A DNA stretch of 64,000 nucleotides from contig OY757015.1 in the NCBI GenBank assembly GCA_963580285.1, positions 150,472,082 through 150,536,081 of the forward strand, read 5' to 3'. The number at the start of each line of letters is the position of its first letter. Positions within the stretch are counted from its first letter, which is position 1. This document shows positions 35,229 to 47,439 of this stretch, piece after piece. The DNA is from Lucinisca nassula (taxonomy: Eukaryota > Mollusca > Bivalvia > Lucinida > Lucinidae). A program made the position numbers and the translations under genes. The notes beneath the pieces are model-generated. The model was not told the origin of the DNA. It was given only the letters and a program-made list of their open reading frames with translations, and did not search any database.

Positions 35229-35411
35229 TTAACCCTTGTCCTGCTGAGCCCGGACATGTCTTATCTTTCAAACAATGTAGATCCCGATCAGGATCTACAT
35301 TGTTTGTCATTCAGATAGTGATTTTGTTGCAATAATTTGCATCAAGTAATCTGATTGGTTGATAATTGGTAGTGGGTGTGGCATATTTAACTACTGAGCA
35401 GGTCAAAAGTT
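35229..35411. mobile_element. MITE family B (variant), loop shortened
   Basis: ttaacccttgtcctgctgag, core gatcccgatcaggatc, right end actgagcaggtcaaaagtt. Confidence 0.65.
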
Positions 35412-35447
35412 CAACCATAGCCCCAGATTAGAGGGGTATCCACATAG

Positions 35448-35560
35448 AATTTTTCTTATTCCTGCACTAAAAGGTATGTTGTAGGTACTCATTAGAAGCG
35501 CCTCCTTTTAATGAGTACCAACAACATACGTTCTTGTGCAGGAATAAGAAAAATATCAGC
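35448..35560. mobile_element. G-type hairpin
   Basis: tttttcttattcctgcac ... gtgcaggaataagaaaaa with inner arms ggtatgttgt and acaacatacg. Both arms differ from the commoner atagattgtg/cacaatctat form yet still pair. Confidence 0.7.
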
Positions 35561-36025
35561 AATTTTCGGATGATAAACGCCTTATCTGGTGCTATGAATG
35601 AACCCTTTGAGCACTGCGAAAGTTCTACCAGAGCAGATGATTCACATGTAATGACAAGCCTTATTTTCACTGAAAAATAAGAAACAAATACTTTTGAAAA
35701 TGTTGTCTGCTGCTAACCATGCTTAGCGCTTGTATGGTTAAATAGCCAATTATCAGAATTCCATGACAGAAAAATTTAACAGGAGTTTGTAATGAGATTT
35801 TTGTATTAACAAACTGGTTTTATGGGTGTTTGCTTTCCATTTTAGTCAATATCAGTTTTATAAAAATCAGAAATTTCTACTAGACTTTCCAGGATTTATT
35901 TTTTTTCTGTTGTCTGATGTCCCGTGCGTCCAATCAATCATGAGATCTCTAATGAATTAAGTGTTTCTGTGATGAACCAATTAGATCGTGCCTTACTTTG
36001 TGACAGTAATGTGTCTAGGATATTT
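35561..36025. other. No gene; AT-rich relic
   Basis: gtcatctgctg-type relic near 35640-35720; otherwise nothing recognised. Confidence 0.35.
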
Positions 36026-36594
36026 GTTATCCCCTTTTTTACTGAAAACAAATCTTCCAACCATTATATAGCTGGAGTCCATTTCAAAATTTAGAGGTTT
36101 CAGGTCTTTTTTTTTTTAGAAATATATTTAGAAAATGTTTGAACTTTTTGCAAACAGTGAAGGCCCTGATCAGATGTGTGGCATCTGATCAGGGCCTGCA
36201 CTGTTTGCAAATGACCCGTTTTGGGGTTTCCTGTATAAAATGGGTTAACACACTTTTTTTCCAAATGAACTCATCCTGTTTATAAAGTGAAATAGAAATT
36301 TTAATTTAGAAAATGTCAACAGTGAAGGCCTTGAGCAGACCCTGGTGAATGCTGCATCTGATCTGGGCCTGCACTGTTTGCCAGCATCCCTTTTATGGGT
36401 TTCTCATCTAAAATGGGTTAACCCTTATCCTGTTGCATAAATTGGTAAAGCAACACCCATTGCTGCCAATCAACCAATCAAATTACTTGATATAAAATAT
36501 TTTTTTAGTTCAAACTCCTCTTCAGAAGCCATCTGATCTGGATCAACCTGTTTGCAAAGGTAGGGGTTGTCGTATTCAGCGGGATAAGGGTTAA
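36026..36594. mobile_element. Train of three MITEs (C, C, B) joined at TTAA
   Basis: 36026-36248 is family C, 36245-36421 a second C-like copy, and 36418-36594 a family B copy. Neighbours overlap in a single TTAA at 36245 and 36418, as expected if each new copy used the terminal TTAA of the previous one as its target. Confidence 0.75.
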
Positions 36595-36719
36595 CATTAC
36601 TGTTTGTTTGTTTGTATTGGATCTAACAGCCCAGTCAACACTATTCAAATCATTTTTGAGTCAGTCAGTTTACCTATCCACAATTTTCCTGTGTGAAGTT
36701 ATATTGAAATCAGTGAAGA

Positions 36720-39355
36720 AATGTAGTCGCTAGAGCGATGACAAAGTTTTTTTCTAAAAATATCCACAGTGACCTTGACCTTGAAAGTCAAAATCGCTTG
36801 AGATATTGTCATAAGGAACATTTGTGTGAAGTTATATTGAAATCGGTGAAGAAATGTAAGTGCTAGAGCGATGACAAAGTTTTTCTAAAAATAGCCACAG
36901 TGACCTTGACCTTGAAAGTGGAACTCGCTAGAGATATTGTCATAAGGAACATTTGTGTGAAGTTCTATTGAAATCTGTGAAGAAATATAGTAGCTAGAGC
37001 GATGACAAAGTTTTTTCTAAAAATATCCACAGTGACCTTGACCTTGAAAGTCAAAATCGCTTGAGATATTGTCATAAGGAACATTTGTGTGAAGTTATAT
37101 TGAAATCGGTGAAGAAATGTAAGCGCTAGAGCGATGACAAAGTTTTTCTAAAAATAGCCACAGTGACCTTGACCTTGAAAGTGGAACTCGCTAGAGATAT
37201 TGTCATAAGGAACATTTGTGTGAAGTTCTATTGAAATCTGTGAAGAAATGTAGTCGCTAGAGCGATGACAAAGTTTTTTTCTAAAAATATCCACAGTGAC
37301 CTTGACCTTGAAAGTCAAAATCGCTTGAGATATTGTCATAAGGAACATTTGTGTGAAGTTATATTGAAATCGGTGAAGAAATGTAAGTGCTAGAGCGATG
37401 ACAAAGTTTTTCTAAAAATAGCCACAGTGACCTTGACCTTGAAAGTGGAACTCGCTAGAGATATTGTCATAAGGAACATTTGTGTGAAGTTCTATTGAAA
37501 TCTGTGAAGAAATATAGTAGCTAGAGCGATGACAAAGTTTTTTCTAAAAATATCCACAGTGACCTTGACCTTGAAAGTCAAAATCGCTTGAGATATTGTC
37601 ATAAGGAACATTTGTGTGAAGTTATATTGAAATCGGTGAAGAAATGTAAGCGCTAGAGCGATGACAAAGTTTTTCTAAAAATAGCCACAGTGACCTTGAC
37701 CTTGAAAGTGGAACTCGCTAGAGATATTGTCATAAGGAACATTTGTGTGAAGTTCTATTGAAATCTGTGAAGAAATGTAGTCGCTAGAGCGATGACAAAG
37801 TTTTTCTAAAAAAAGCCATAGTGACCTTGACCTTGAAAGTCGAAATCGCTTGAGATATTGTCATAAGGAACATTTGTGTGAAGTTATATTGAAATCGGTG
37901 AAGAAATGTAAGCGCTAGAGCGATGACAATGTTTTTCTAAAAATAGCCACAGAGCCTTGACCTTGAAAGTGTGACCCTCTAGAGATATTGTCATAAGGAA
38001 CATTTGTGTGAAGTTATATTGAAATTGGTGAAAAAATGTAAGCGCTAGAGCAATGACAAAGTTTTTCTCAAAATAGCCACAGTGACCTTGACCTTGAAAG
38101 TCAAACTCGTTCGAGGTATTGTCATAAGGAACATTTGTGTGAAGATATATTGAAATCAGTGAAGAAATGTAGTTGCTAGAGCGATGACAAAGTTTTTCTA
38201 AAAAAAGCCACAGTGACCTTGACCTTGAAAGTCCAAATCACTCGAGATATTGTCATAATGAGCATTTGTGTGAAGTTATATTGAAATCGGTGAAGAAATG
38301 TAAGCGCTAGAGCGATGACAAAGTTTTTCTAAAAATAGCCACAGTGACCTTGACCTTAGAGGTAATACTCGTTAGAGATATTGTCATAAGGAACATTTGT
38401 GTGAAGTAATATTGAAATTGGTGAAGAAATGTAAGTGCAAGAGCGATGACAGTTTTTCTAAAAATAGCCACAGTGACCTTGACCTTGAGGCCATGACCTT
38501 GAAAGTCGCACTGCTCAAGATATTTTCATAAGGAACATTTGTGTGAAGTTATATTGAAATTGGTGAAAAAATGTAGGCACTAGTGCGATGACAAAGTTTT
38601 TCTAAAAATAGCCACATTGACCAAGACCTTGGGGTCATGACCTTGAAAGTAGAACTCTCTTGAGAAATTGTCATAAGGAACATTTGTGTGAAGTTATATT
38701 GAAATCAGTGAAGAAATGTAGGCGCTAGAGCGATGACAAAGTTTTTCTAAAAATAGCCACAGTGACCTTGACCTTGAGGCCATGACCTTGAAAGTCGAAC
38801 TCGCTCAAGATATTTTTGTAAGGAACATTTGTGTGAAGTTATATTCAAATTGGTGAAAAAATGTAGGCGCTAGTGCGATGACAAAGTTTTTCCAAAAATA
38901 GCCACAGTGACCTTGACCTTGAGGCCATGACCTTGAAAGTCGAACTCGCTCAAGATATTTTTATAAGGAACATTTGTGTGAAGTTATATTCAAATTGGTG
39001 AAAAAATGTAGGGGCTAGTGCAATGACAAAGTTTTTCCAAAAATAGCCACAGTGACCTTGACCTTGAGGTCATGACCTTGAAAGTCAAACTCGCTTGAGA
39101 TATTGTCATAAGGAACATTTGTGTGAAGTAATACTGAAATCAGTGAAGAAATGTAGGCGCTAGAGGGATGACAAAGTTTTTCTAAAAAATAGCCACAGTG
39201 ACCTTGACCTTGAGGCCATGACCTTGAAAGTTGAACTCACTCGAGATATTTTTGTAAGGAACATTTGTGTGAAGTTATATTGAAATTGGTGAAGAAATGT
39301 TGGCGCTAGAGCGATGACAAAGTTTTTCTAAAAATAGCCAGTGACCTTGACCTTG
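36720..39355. repeat. 131-bp tandem array with higher-order structure
   Basis: About 20 units: cacagtgaccttgacc, ttgaaagtc, gagatattgtcataagga, acatttgtgtgaagtta, gctagagcgatgacaaag. 'tagtcgctag' at 36724, 37251 and 37778 marks two successive 527-bp four-unit blocks that look almost identical. Units from about 38470 have an added ttgaggccatgacc insert. Ends at a poly-G tract near 39355-39375. Confidence 0.88.
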
Positions 39356-39379
39356 AGGGAGGGGGGGGGGGGGTGGTGT

Positions 39380-40650
39380 TGGGATGGACCCAATGTCTGT
39401 ATCAGTCAATGCATCTTATCATAAGGAACAATAATATATATGGTTCAGGGGTGGGGATATGGATAGTTTCTGAGATATAAAGACTTTAATGAAGCAAAGG
39501 GGGCGGGGCATGGCCCAGGGGTGACCGCAGGGACCCAAAGTCTGTGTCATGGAATGTGTCATATCATAAGGATCAATAATATATATGGTTTAGGTGTTCG
39601 AATCTGATTAATTTTCAAGATAATTAGACATTTTGACAGTTTTGCATACAAATTCCTATATGACAATTTTGACCTATTACGCAATCTGACCCCTGGGCAC
39701 ACCCAGGGGCGCGACCCTGGGTCAACTTGAACATGAACTGATAGGTCTTGGTCTGAGTAAATGTCATACCAAATTTCAACTTTGTAGCACAACAGGTAAA
39801 AAAATTATGAGCTCCAATGCGAGCCTGATGTTTGAGCTCTTGTCACAAGGAACCTACATGCCAAATATGAAGCCTCTATCTTAAATGGTTCAAAAGTTCT
39901 GAACAATTTTATTTTTTCTTTTAAGTAGGTCAAAGGTCAAGGTCATGGTAAAAAGATTTGCATGAATGTAAAGCCCTTATCACAGGAAACCTACATGCCA
40001 AATATGAAGGTTCTATCCCAAACAGTTCAAAAGTTATGACCAAAATGTTATTTGTTTCTTTTAAGTAGGTCTAAGGTCAAGGCCAAGGTCACAGGCCAAA
40101 ATGTTTTGAATGAATGTAAAGCTCTTGTCACAAGGAACTACATGCCAAATATGAAGGCTCTATCTCAAAAGGTTCAAAAGTTATGACCAATGATAACTTT
40201 TTCTTTTAAGTAGATCAATGGTCAAGGTCACAGGTCAATTTTTTGTGTGAATGTAAAGCTCTTGCCACAAGGAACCTACATGCAAAATATGAAGGCTCTA
40301 TCTCAAACGGTTAAAAAGTTATGACCAAAATGTTATTTTTTTAATTTTAAGTAGGTCAAGGTCACAGGTCGAAAATTTTTGCATGAATGTTAAGCCTCTG
40401 TCACAAGGAACATTCATGCCAAATATGAAGGCTGTATCTCAAGCGGTTCAAAAGTTATGACCAATGGTATTTTTTTTCTTTTAAGTAGGTCAAAGGTCAA
40501 GACCAAGGTCACAGGTCAAAAATTTTTGCATGAATGTGAAGCTCTTGTCACAAGGAACCTACATGCCAAACACCAATGCTCTATTTCTAACGGTTCAAAA
40601 GTTATGACCAACGTTAAAGTTGTCCACAAACCAACAAACAAACAGACAGG
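39380..40650. repeat. About 140-bp tandem array
   Basis: 'ctacatgccaaatatgaag' at 39854, 39991, 40138 and 40276; accompanied by ttcaaaagttatgacca and cttttaagtaggtcaa. Ends with accaacaaacaaacagacag. Confidence 0.75.
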
Positions 40651-41025
40651 GCAAAAACAATATGTCTCTGCCATCGCTACCAGGGACATAAAAATGCTGG
40701 TTCTAGACAAATGGAATTCAATTTAAACAGTGTTATTGTAACGGCCAATCAGGATACAGGGCAATGATGATGACCATCTCTCTCTGATCCTGGTCCCAAG
40801 TGTACTGTGTCGTAAACATTTCATTCATGACAAAGTTATCTGATTGTACACCATCTAGTGTACACTTCTGATTCATGGGGTTTAACTCAGTTAGACCCCT
40901 CCCGTAGGATTACAGATTCGTCTGTTCTGTTCGACTGCACACAGGCAAAAGGCTGATTGGGGACCAGATGTCCAGAATTACTATAAAGATAATTGGATTC
41001 ATTTTCTCTGGCCTAGTAGCATTTG
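40651..41025. other. No recognisable feature
   Basis: No gene or known repeat. Confidence 0.35.
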
Positions 41026-41318
41026 TTTTGTTTGTTTGATTTGAGGTTTAACGTCCCCGTCAACACTGTATAGGTCATTTTGGAGACGCTGCTTCAGTTT
41101 TGTGGGACTTTTACCCGACATTGAGATGAAATGACATTTCAAGCCCTGCCAAAACAAATAGGGTTTATAAGCATGGATGTTCCGACTCGCACCGCTTTGC
41201 CTTGGCAGGCTTAAATCCTCTGGGCGGTTTACCAGTACTTGTGTGTGGTCGGTTTCAGCTCTGCGTGGAAGCATCACGCAGCCCATCAATTTCTTCAAGC
41301 CCCGATGGGCAGGGGGTG
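41026..41318 (-). mobile_element. SINE-A, full length
   Basis: Tail tttgtttgtttgatttgagg, head gatgggcagggggtgg. Target duplication tggcctagtagcatttg (17 bp) at 41009 and 41316. Confidence 0.88.
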
Positions 41319-41369
41319 GCCTAGTAGCATTTGAGACACACTGAAATTACTTTGACCAGTCCATCATGA

Positions 41370-41580
41370 AAACACCCCTATATAATTCTGACCCCCTTGA
41401 ACCCCACTTTTATATAGTAAAACTATGGTTAACAGGTGTAAACCTAATTTTTCTTATATCTGCTCTAAAACATAGATTGTGGGTACTCGTTAGAACTGCC
41501 TCGATCATGCGGTTCTAACCTGTACCCACAATCTATATTTTGAGCAGAAATAAGAAAAGCATCACAATTTTTCTCATTTC
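41370..41580. mobile_element. MITE family G, reversed
   Basis: The ccccctt..accccact flank precedes the hairpin here: acatagattgtgggtactcg ... gtacccacaatctat. Confidence 0.65.
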
Positions 41581-41704
41581 AAAATTTTCATTGGCGGTTT
41601 TCATTTACAATATATTTGTATAATGGTCAACCCCCTCCAGAATGCAGTGTCTGATTATGGTCTACAATGTTTGCTTTAAATACAGGAATTTATGGATTAA
41701 ATCA

Positions 41705-42044
41705 TTAAGGAAACACGCTTATATGAATATAGCGTAACCTTTATCGCCGAAAAAAAAGAAATTTTTGAGATGAAAAATTGTGATATTTTTCTTATTTCTG
41801 CTCAAAATACAGATTATGGGTACTCGTAAGAACCACCCATTTTTTCTTATTTCTGCTCAAAATATAGATTATGGGTACTCGTTAGAACTGGCTCGATGAG
41901 GCGGTTCTAACGAGTACCCATAATCTATACTATATTTCAGAGCAGAAATAAGAAAAATAAGGTTTACCCCTGTAAACCCCTGTTTTTCAATATAAAAGTG
42001 GGGTTCAATGGGGTCAAAACTAAATAGGCGTGTTTTCGTGATGG
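41705..42044. mobile_element. MITE family G with partial internal duplication
   Basis: Left end aacacgcttatatgaata, right ataggcgtgttttcgtgatg. The left hairpin arm is present twice; both copies read atagattatggg or near, and the right arm reads cccataatctat, so the change is in both arms. Confidence 0.7.
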
Positions 42045-42147
42045 AAACTGTCTTAGTAGTCCCAATTCAGGGCCATTTTTCCAACCACTAAGAGAATATC
42101 CACCCATCAGTGCTATCAGTGCTTTGATTTCAGTAAAGTTACTGTAT

Positions 42148-42582
42148 TTACCCTAAATAACTGGACACCGCAACTTACTCTACCATGTGAACAAGTACAA
42201 TTTAACCCTTTTTGTACCAAATGGAATCTTCCTCCTTATATATATTAGGAGTCAATTTCAAAATTTAGGGGTGTCAGGTTGTGTTTTCTTCAAAACCTAT
42301 TTGGAAAATGACTGAACTTTTAGCAAACAGTGGAGGCCCTGATCAGACGCCGCGTTCTGCGGCGTCTGATCTGGGCCTCCACTGTTTGCCAAGTACCCGT
42401 TTAGGGGTTTCCAGTACAAAAAGGGTTAATACCCGATGTTGAGCCTAAAAATAGCTGGATGAGTGGCAAATAGTGTAAACCCTGATGAGATGCCTCATTC
42501 TGTTTCTGCATCATCTCATCTCGGTCTACAGTATTTGCTCAGCCCTGTCTGTCCAAATACTCAAGTTAAATACGGTAACAGT
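42148..42582. mobile_element. MITE family R, interrupted by MITE C
   Basis: actgtatttaccctaaataa at left, aagttaaatacggtaacagt at right, core gcaaatagtgtaaaccctga ... tcggtctacagtatttgc. Confidence 0.65.
42202..42429. mobile_element. MITE family C, full length, nested in MITE R
   Basis: ttaaccctttttgtaccaaa ... cagtacaaaaagggttaa, perfect core cagacgccgcg/cgcggcgtctg (tctgcggcgtctg). Confidence 0.85.
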
Positions 42583-42668
42583 ATATTTGACAGAATTTTC
42601 AGTTTCCGGAAAACTAATCCATGCAACTTTGCCAAACTTTTAGTGATCTGCTTATATAAGTCTATTTT

Positions 42669-43142
42669 AAGCCTGCCCAGGAAAAGTGGTGTGAGTGGGA
42701 CCACACCTTAATCCATTTAGTACCAGAAACCCCAAAACTGGTACCATGGCAAACAGTGCAGGCCCAGATCAGACGCCACAGAACGCGACATCGGATCAGG
42801 GCCTCCACTGTTTGCTAAATGTTCAGTCATTTTCCAAATAAATTTTGATGAAAACACAACCTGACACCCCTAAATTTCAAAATGGAAGCCTGTCATATAT
42901 AAGGAGTAAGATTACATTTGGTACAAAAAGGGTTAAGCCTGCCCAGGAAAAGTGATCATGAGTGGGACCACAGCTTAAACCCTAGAGGTGTCTTTGGGCT
43001 TACTGAGAGCTTGAGATACCACAATATTACATTGTATGATACCTTCAGATAAGGAGGAGTCCCATAAAATCTGAAGCAATGTACCCAAAATGACCTAAAC
43101 AGTGTTGATCAGGATGTTAAACCTCAATACAAACAAACAAAA
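42669..43142 (+). mobile_element. Old SINE-A with an inserted MITE C and 45-bp flanking duplication
   Basis: ttaagcctgcccaggaaaag occurs at 42667 and again at 42933, on both sides of a MITE C (42708-42936). The right copy continues through ggaggagtcccataaaatct to tail gttaaacctcaatacaaac. Confidence 0.6.
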
Positions 43143-43247
43143 TCAACTAAGTTTATCATAATTTTAAAGTACTTGATATTTAGTGGATAATGTAATGCCA
43201 TAAAGATGATATGGTCATATGTTATAACATGTGGTTACTGGTGCTAA

Positions 43248-43532
43248 CATTACGAAAACACGCCTATACAAATACAATGTAATTTTACTGCCAAAAAAAA
43301 AAATAGAAATTTTTAGATGAAAAATTGTGATATTTTTGTTATTTCTGCTCAAAATATAGATTGTGGGTACTCGTTAGAACCACCTCGATGAGGCGGTTCT
43401 AACGAGTAACCACAATCTATATTTTAGAGCAGAAATAACAAAAATAATGTTTACCCCTGCAGACCCCAGTTTTTCTATATAAAATGGTGGTTCGACAGGG
43501 TCAGAATCATATTGGCGTGTTTTCGTGATGAA
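43248..43532. mobile_element. MITE family G, complete with termini
   Basis: acattacgaaaacacgcc at left, ggcgtgttttcgtgatg at right. Hairpin outer arms read tttttgttatttctgctc and gcagaaataacaaaaat: the usual C and G are both swapped. Confidence 0.8.
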
Positions 43533-43774
43533 GGATATGTTGCTGTCCCTTACAACCGTATGCTTTTATTGAAATTCTTCTGCAATAAAATCTGATTTAA
43601 AATTGTTATATGATAAATAGAATCTTACACTCCTGATCATTTAATATGAAATTAACGAGACGCATTTCATGAAAGTGACCACTCCTGTAAGCTCCTCTAT
43701 TTACTGTATTTCTATCTGTGTTTCAATCTGTGTCAATAATCAAAGTTATTGTAAGTGTTTTTTCTTGATTACCA

Positions 43775-43868
43775 TAAAAATCCTAAATCAAAAAAATTCG
43801 GACAATGTTAAAATATTTGTTTCATGATCCAGCTATGTGTCCAATAAAGTGCAGATGGACAGGTTGCT
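43775..43868. mobile_element. MITE family F fragment
   Basis: accataaaaatcctaaatc to caataaagtgcagatgg, core missing. Confidence 0.5.
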
Positions 43869-43879
43869 CTATGATGACG

Positions 43880-44166
43880 TTTTGTTTGATTTGAGGTTTA
43901 ACATCCTCGTCAACACTGTATAGGTCATTTTGGAGACATTGCTTCCAATTTTGTGGGACTTTTACCCGACAGTGAGATGAAATGACACCTCAAGTCATAC
44001 TCCTGTCGCCCAATGAAACCAATAGGGTTTATAAGCATAGACGGTCCAACTCTTACCGCTTTTCCTGGGCAGGCCTAGATCCTCTAGGCAGTGCTTAGTC
44101 GGTTTCAGCTCTGTGTGGAAGCATCATGCAGCCCATCTATTTCTTCAAGCCCCGATGGGAAGGGGC
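43880..44166 (-). mobile_element. SINE-A, full length
   Basis: Tail ttttgtttgatttgaggttt, head ccgatgggaaggggc. Target duplication tatgatgacg. Confidence 0.82.
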
Positions 44167-44188
44167 GATATGATGACGGTATTGTGAG

Positions 44189-44268
44189 TGAGTGTTTGAG
44201 TTTTAGCTCCCACCAACAGCTATGGTTAAATGGAGACGGGACCTCTGTTTAAAGACTCAACCGAAAGT
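44189..44268 (-). mobile_element. tRNA-Thr SINE, 5' truncated
   Basis: Only the tail half is present (gtgagtgagtgtttgag ... caaccgaaagtctg). Flanked by tgacggtattg on both sides, so it inserted already truncated, next to the SINE-A. Confidence 0.8.
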
Positions 44269-44269
44269 C

Positions 44270-44779
44270 TGTGACGGTATTGTAACAAGTATGGTATCCA
44301 CAATCTATGTGGACCCTTTTCATACAATATGGAATATCAATTCTCAAAAAATAATGCCATTACTTGTCATTATCTGAACCTTAGCAATTGCTGTCGGCAA
44401 TGCCACCATTTATATAAATGCCTGAATCGTCTAATCAAATTCTGTCCTTGCTAACTACCAGACCTATTACAGTGTCTAGAGCTTCAATTACATCCTCCTG
44501 ATTTCACCAGTGCTGATTCTGGGTACTGCTATTGAATCTGGCTTTACTCTGGGCATTTCAATTTGTATTGACCAAACCATGCCTGCTGACAATTTTACTT
44601 TTGTAATCAATATATTAAATGGATAAAAGCATCCGATACATGACAACTAGACGATAGACAGCCAATAAAATTGTTCAAATATTAATAATTAGTGTCCAAA
44701 AATCTGCTTGGTGCAGTTAGCTATGAAGACAGCATAATTGTTGAAAACTAGCACATTTAACATATGACAGAAGGGCCAA
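44270..44779. other. No recognisable feature
   Basis: AT-rich intronic DNA. Confidence 0.35.
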
Positions 44780-44975
44780 TTAAAGCAAACAGTGTAAACC
44801 CAGATGAGACACTGCAGAATGCGGTGTCTCATCAGGGTCTACACTGTTTGTCACACATCCAGCTATTTTTAGACACAATATTGGGTAGTAAATGAAATTG
44901 TACTTGTTCAAATTTTAGTGCAAGTATGGTAAGGAGTTGAGGTGTCCAAATATTTAGGGTAATTACTGTACATTA
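44780..44975. mobile_element. MITE family R
   Basis: Perfect-looking core gcaaacagtgtaaacccaga ... cagggtctacactgtttg, right end ggtgtccaaatatttagggt. Confidence 0.6.
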
Positions 44976-45281
44976 CAGACGTTCCAAGCAGAACTGCAAA
45001 CAGTTGACATTCTAAACATTTTTTGTCATTTTTTTTTTCAGAGAAATTCAAACTTTACATTTTATGTGAAGAAGCTACAGACTACTCACATGAAATGTCA
45101 AGCTCCATGTCTATTTAGTGCTAACAGTGATTACCCAATGAGCTAAACAAGCAAATTTGGGGAGCACTTGATTATTCTAAGAACAGTAAACTGTTGCACT
45201 TCTTTACCTTATACTCTATGTTCATAGCATTGTGCTGACATGCACTTCTTCTCAGTTCTCAATGTTCAAAACATTGTACTA
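44976..45281. other. No recognisable feature
   Basis: AT-rich; contains the 'ctcacatgaaatgtcaagc' relic. Confidence 0.35.
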
Positions 45282-45580
45282 GGCCCCCGCCCATCAGGGC
45301 TTGGAGAAACAGACTGGGCTCCATGATGCTTCCACGCAGAGCTGAAACCGGCTGCACACGAGTACTGGCAAACCCCTTAGAGGGTCCAAGACTGCCCAGG
45401 CAAAGTGGTGCGAGTCTCTACATATAAACCCTTTTGGTTTGTTTGGGCGGCATGGCTTGAGATGTCATTTCATCTCAATGTCGGGTAAAAGTCATATAAA
45501 ACTGGAAGCAAAGTCTCCAAAAGTACCTAAAGGGTATTGACAGGAATGTAAAACCTCAATTCAAACAAACAGACAAACAA
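45282..45580 (+). mobile_element. SINE-A
   Basis: Head ggcccccgcccatcagggct, tail taaaacctcaattcaaac followed by acaaac repeats; caatgttcaaaacat on both sides. Confidence 0.75.
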
Positions 45581-46109
45581 ACAAATCATCCTACTAACCA
45601 ATGTTCAAAACATAGTGCTGATCTGCACTTCTATTGAATACTCAAAGTACAGTGATGATTTGCTGTTCCCTACTCCAGATTTATTCCAATTATGTCCCTA
45701 ATATCCTGCAATAAATCTTGGAAAAAAGTGCCACTTCCTTGCCTTTTATTTGTCTTTACATAGTAACAAGGCCAATTAAGGGATAATTGTCAGAAAATAT
45801 GATACAGATAGCGACAGGATAACTCTGTATTTGTGGCAGATCATCATGATGTATAAGATGGTCCTGTAATGCTAACCTAAGTACAGTTTTTCTAGTCTCC
45901 AATAACTGCTAGGCAAACTGTGATAGATAATGCCTAAGTCTGCAAACATTTGAAAATGATCAGGACTGGTAGCAACCTACAATACAGACATTTCTAATAC
46001 ACCACAACCTCTTTAGAACACTGTTGTTATGGTCCAAAGCCAAAACCATGTTTGTTAAACAACCATGTTATATCCATAGGAAAGTGTATAGACAGAAAGC
46101 TACGATGCA
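45581..46109. other. No gene; decayed E-repeat wording
   Basis: caccacaacctctttagaac and aaccatgttatatcc (about 46000-46075) resemble family E on the opposite strand. Confidence 0.35.
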
Positions 46110-46840
46110 TCAGGGTGGGGGGTGGGGTAGGGGGGGGGGGGGGTACAAGGTCACTGAGCAAAGAGATGTATGTCAAGGTCAAACATGGATGTAGCCACTC
46201 CTAGATGCACGCTTGTACCATGTATCATTAATAAAGCTCTTATAGTTCTTGAGACATGGACTTGAATATTAGGGTGTACGCTAAGTCAGTGAACCAGGAA
46301 ATGTAGATCAAGGTCATTTGTGGTTGCTTACATTAGAGACACCATCCCTTGATGCAAGTTTGTACCAAGTATCATTAATGAAGCTCTTATAGTCCTTGAG
46401 AAATTGACTTTACCATTAGGGTGAATGCTTGAATGGTCGCAATAGCTTACAAAGTCAGTGAACCATGAAATGTATGTCAAGATCAAATATGGATGATTGC
46501 ATAATAGTTGCCATCACTAGATGGAAGCTTGTACCAAATATCATTAATGAAGCTCTTATAGTTCTTGAGAAATGAACTTGAATACTAGGGTGAAAACCAG
46601 CTTTCAAAGTCAGTAAACCATGAAAAGTAGGTCAAGGTCAAATATGGAAGCTTGCATTATTGTTGCCATCCCCAGATGCAAGTTTGTACCAAGTATCAGT
46701 AATGAACCTCTTTTAGTTCTTGAGAAATGAACTTGACCATTTGGATGGAAGCTAGGGTTGTCTCAAATGTTGACAGATTGACAAACTGACGGATGGACAA
46801 ACAGATGGTAAATCGGATGCCTATATTGCACCATATGATT
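46110..46840. repeat. About 150-170-bp tandem array after a poly-G tract
   Basis: 'ttgtaccaagtatcattaat' near 46213, 46360, 46529 and 46683, with gaagctcttatagttcttga. A G-run lies at about 46121-46143. Confidence 0.7.
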
Positions 46841-47196
46841 TCCATGAAATTCTCAGACAATCAATCCTGCACCAAAGGCATGTTATAGATAAGATTTGGT
46901 TGAGATCAGCCTCCCGATTTAACACTGATCAAGACTGAAGCAACTTGGCTAACTAAGTCTGAAATAAACCAACTGTACACAACTTTCAAAATTAACAATT
47001 ACAGTTGTCTTTTGAAGGTTGAGCCCAAGCCTACTTATGAGCAAGTTCCCGAATGATCTATCAAAACTGTAAACAATATTATTGTAGGGCCCCATTTGTT
47101 CAACTATATTTTGCACAATGCACACCCTAACTATTGTGTAGTTGTATGCAAGTTTTGATGAAGATCTGTTGAAAGAGCAGGAATATTTGGCGCCCA
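46841..47196. other. No recognisable feature
   Basis: No gene or known repeat. Confidence 0.35.
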
Positions 47197-47439
47197 GGGG
47201 CCAGTTGTTCAAAACTAATGACCTCGTTAGTTAACATATCATTAAAACTTTGATCATTAAATTTGGCAAATATGCTGAAATTTTTGATGAAAAAATGTGA
47301 GCAGCTTTTGCAGATACAAAAGCTGCTCACATTTTCTCAGCGAAAATACCAATTTTTTTATATTGTACTTGCTAGAAGAGTTATCAATATGACCACTAAC
47401 GAGCTCGTTAAGCTAACAATGTTTTGAACATCTGGCCCC
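47197..47439. mobile_element. MITE Q, hairpin type
   Basis: Termini ggggccagttgttcaaaac and gttttgaacatctggcccc. Inside, aatgtgagcagcttttg (from 47293) and its exact inverse are six bases apart. Confidence 0.7.
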
